Shown here: piece after piece, positions 61,501-64,000 of the stretch
How the letters are laid out: each line of letters starts with the position of its first letter
Position numbering within the stretch: the stretch's first letter is position 1
Assembly (NCBI GenBank): GCA_029255685.2
Contig: CM055319.2
Span: 27,623,568-27,687,567, forward strand
DNA length: 64,000 nt
Direction: 5' to 3'
DNA from: Silene conica
Taxonomy: Eukaryota > Streptophyta > Magnoliopsida > Caryophyllales > Caryophyllaceae
Notes under the pieces: model-generated
Seen by the model: only the letters and a program-made list of their open reading frames with translations
Databases searched by the model: none
What the model was told of the DNA's origin: nothing
Made by a program: the position numbers and the translations under genes

Positions 61501-64000
61501 TATCACAAGACCCATTATTCGTCACATCGTATCGTGTCACAGAATTATTCAATCAAATAAAGCAATATATCAATCATTCAATATAATAAGATGAACATTG
61601 TTAACATTGATTAATAATCAAATAACTCATCAACAGGCATACGGTATTCCCCTACCTCAACTTGCAGAAAGACAGTCAATAGCTCCGAAAGATGTTCCCC
61701 GCGGAAACCGTCACCTAAACATATAATACTTAACGATCAACAACCCATACCAAGCCCTATACTTAAAATCGTAACACTGTGTCGAATTTCTTAACTTTCT
61801 AAAATTGGAAAGTTTCCCAAAGTAGAAACTTTCCCGAAATAGCAACTTCACCAAAATAGTAACTTCCCGACTCATATGGTCTCATAAACAAAGCAACATA
61901 AGAATTTACAAACTTTACTATTTAAGGATTTACTAATTGTAGCAAGAACTCAAATGAGCAAATATTACTAACTCAAATGATAAAACAATGTTCATTAACA
62001 AGTATATTAATCATAGCAACTTCTAAACATAGATATACACAAATAATATCACTAATCACAACATTAGTAATATTAACAACATTAACAATAATAAAATAAT
62101 CCACTTTGTAACACCCCTATTTATTTAAGAGCCTTTAGCAAGACATTCTCAAATAAGTAAAGCTGTTACCATCTCGGAATATCCGAGGTAGTGAATAACA
62201 AAGTAAGCAAACCAAAGTACTTTACATAAAAACTGATTAAATTTAAACTTGATATTACAACAACTACGAGAACCAAACTTTGATAAAAATAAAAGTACAA
62301 CTGAAGATATCTAAGTGTGATGATCTAACTCTAAGTAGGTCCAAGCCATGTCTCTCTCCATGCCCAAGCTCCCAATCCATCAGTCACCGACCTGTAAAAT
62401 CTACTCCCCATTCCGGATCATCGTAGGTGTCACACGAATACACAGGGTCAACCGCGAGGTTGAGTAGAAAGATAAATAAGACAACAATATAATATACTCC
62501 GCACCGATCCAACGCCAAATAAACTCCGCACCGATCCAACACCAAATAAACTCCGCACCGATCACAAGACCCATTACCTCCACACAAATCACAAGACCCA
62601 ATATACTCCGCACCAGTCACAAGACCCAATATACTCCACACCAATCACAAGACCCAATATACTCCACACCAGTCAAAAGACCCAATATACTCCACACCAG
62701 TCACAAGACCCAATATACTCCGCTCCATATCACAAGACCCATTATTCGTCACATCGTATCGTGTCACAGAATTATTCAATCAAATAAAGCAATATATCAA
62801 TCATTCAATATAATAAGATGAGCATTGTTAACATTGATTAATAATCAAATAACTCATCAACAGGCATACGGTATTCCCCTACCTCAACTTGCAGAAAGAC
62901 AGTCAATAGCTCCGAAAGATGTTCCCCGCGGAAACCGTCACCTAAACATATAATACTTAACGATCAACAACCCATACCAAGCCCTATACTTAAAATCGTA
63001 ACACTGTGTCGAATTTCTTAACTTTCTAAAATTGGAAAGTTTCCCAAAGTAGAAACTTTCCCGAAATAGCAACTTCACCAAAATAGTAACTTCCCGACTC
63101 ATATGGTCTCATAAACAAAGCAACATATGAATTTACAAACTTTACTAATTAAGGATTTACTAATTGTAGCAAGAACTCAAATGAGCAAATATTACTAACT
63201 CAAATGATAAAACAATGTTCATTAACAAGTATATTAATCATAGCAACTTCTAAACATAGATATACACTAATAATATCACTAATCACAACATTAGTAATAT
63301 TAACAACATTAACAATAATAAAATAATCCACTTTGTAACACCCCTATTTATTTAAGAGCCTTTAGCAAGACATTCTCAAATAAGTAAAGCTGTTACCATC
63401 TCGGAATATCCGAGGTAGTGAATAACAAAGTAAGCAAACCAAAGTACTTTACATAAAAACTGATTAAATTTAAACTTGATATTACAACAACTACGAGAAC
63501 CAAACTTTGATAAAAATAAAAGTACAACTGAAGATATCTAAGTGTGATGATCTAACTCTAAGTAGGTCCAAGCCATGTCTCTCTCCATGCCCAAGCTCCC
63601 AATCCATCAGTCACCGACCTGTAAAATCTACTCCCCATTCCGGATCATCGTAGGTGTCACACGAATACACAGGGTCAACCGCGAGGTTGAGTAGAAAGAT
63701 AAATAAGACAACAATATAATATACTCCGCACCGATCCAACGCCAAATAAACTCCGCACCGATCCAACACCAAATAAACTCCGCACCGATCACAAGACCCA
63801 TTACCTCCACACAAATCACAAGACCCAATATACTCCGCACCAGTCACAAGACCCAATATACTCCACACCAATCACAAGACCCAATATACTCCACACCAGT
63901 CAAAAGACCCAATATACTCCACACCAGTCACAAGACCCAATATACTCCGCTCCATATCACAAGACCCATTATTCGTCACATCGTATCGTGTCACAGAATT

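Larger units (their letters stand above)
32081..64000 (-). mobile_element. Element B: LARD-like long-LTR retrotransposon, split by A and with an amplified right LTR
   Basis: Minus orientation. Left LTR 32081-34281 plus 43313-43671, interior 43672-47385, right LTR from 47386, now a tandem array that leaves the window. It inserted into the leader of copia D at 32080. The right-hand target duplication is outside the window, so the right end and integrity cannot be checked. No coding region is supported. Confidence 0.85.
47386..64000 (-). repeat. Tandem array of an LTR-derived 1,227-bp unit, at least 13.5 copies
   Basis: LTR starts (TGTAACACC) stand at 47386, 48610, 49837, 51064, 52291, 53518, 54745, 55972, 57199, 58426, 59653, 60880, 62107 and 63334. 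The first step is 1,224 bp and the next twelve are exactly 1,227 bp. Each unit is the first 1,223 bp of the LTR as read on the plus strand, then ACTT from beyond the LTR end, then the next LTR start. The junction AATAATCCACTTTGTAACA is the same in all units. Differences between units are a few single-base changes. The array runs past the window end. Each unit gives the same 70- and 86-codon frames, which are not genes. Confidence 0.97.

Noticed and set aside
47660..63871. Repeated 70- and 86-codon reading frames on the minus strand, one pair per array unit
   Set aside because: They lie on the LTR minisatellite; the protein is low-complexity and frames are lost by single changes in units 8, 10 and 11. 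Repetition reflects copying of DNA, not selection on a protein.
47386..64000. Assembly collapse or expansion as the sole cause of the array
   Set aside because: Not fully excluded, but units carry distinct variants in an ordered pattern and unit 1 is different, which simple duplication by an assembler would not create. Long reads would settle it.

Overview
The window is plant nuclear repeat DNA, most likely from a eudicot. I found no host gene, rRNA or tRNA gene and nothing prokaryotic. The evidence is Ty1/copia and Ty3/gypsy-type LTR retrotransposons with plant initiator-Met tRNA primer sites, very long LTRs, a tRNA-derived SINE and AT-rich trinucleotide tracts. I cannot name the species.

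The layout is a nest of insertions, most of them provable from 5-bp target-site duplications (TSDs). The oldest element is copia D (minus strand), now in pieces at 4758-7444, 13615-14120 and 31281-32080. It was cut at its left end by a gypsy-type LTR (3083-4757). Element C (7445-13614, TSD CGCAG) split it between nucleocapsid and protease. Copia E (14121-31280, TSD AGGTG) split its gag, and element B (from 32081) cut its leader. Copia F (19683-28320, TSD AGAAC) sits inside the reverse transcriptase of E. Element A (34282-43312, TSD CTTAA) sits inside the left LTR of B. LTR-to-LTR differences counted by eye agree with the order: F looks younger than E, and A younger than B.

D, E and F belong to one Ty1/copia family with about 1-kb LTRs and one gag-pol frame; all carry frameshifts or stops. 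A, B and C belong to one family with LTRs of about 2.6 kb and a non-coding interior (about 3.7 kb in A and B). This is a LARD-like non-autonomous family whose 3' end resembles that of Ty3/gypsy elements. An LTR of a related family fills 1-2722.

From 47386 to the right edge, the right-hand LTR of B has become a tandem array: 13 complete units and a partial fourteenth. Unit 1 is 1,224 bp; units 2-13 are each exactly 1,227 bp. Every unit carries the same junction, between an LTR position beside an AAT microsatellite and the first bases of the primer-binding site. It looks like a satellite being born from an LTR.

Two structural themes recur in unrelated families here. One is a perfect hairpin just upstream of the polypurine tract, duplicated or triplicated with a false LTR border in the copia and LARD families. 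The other is regularly spaced palindromes in leaders or U3, whose sequence differs between copies while palindromy and spacing are kept.
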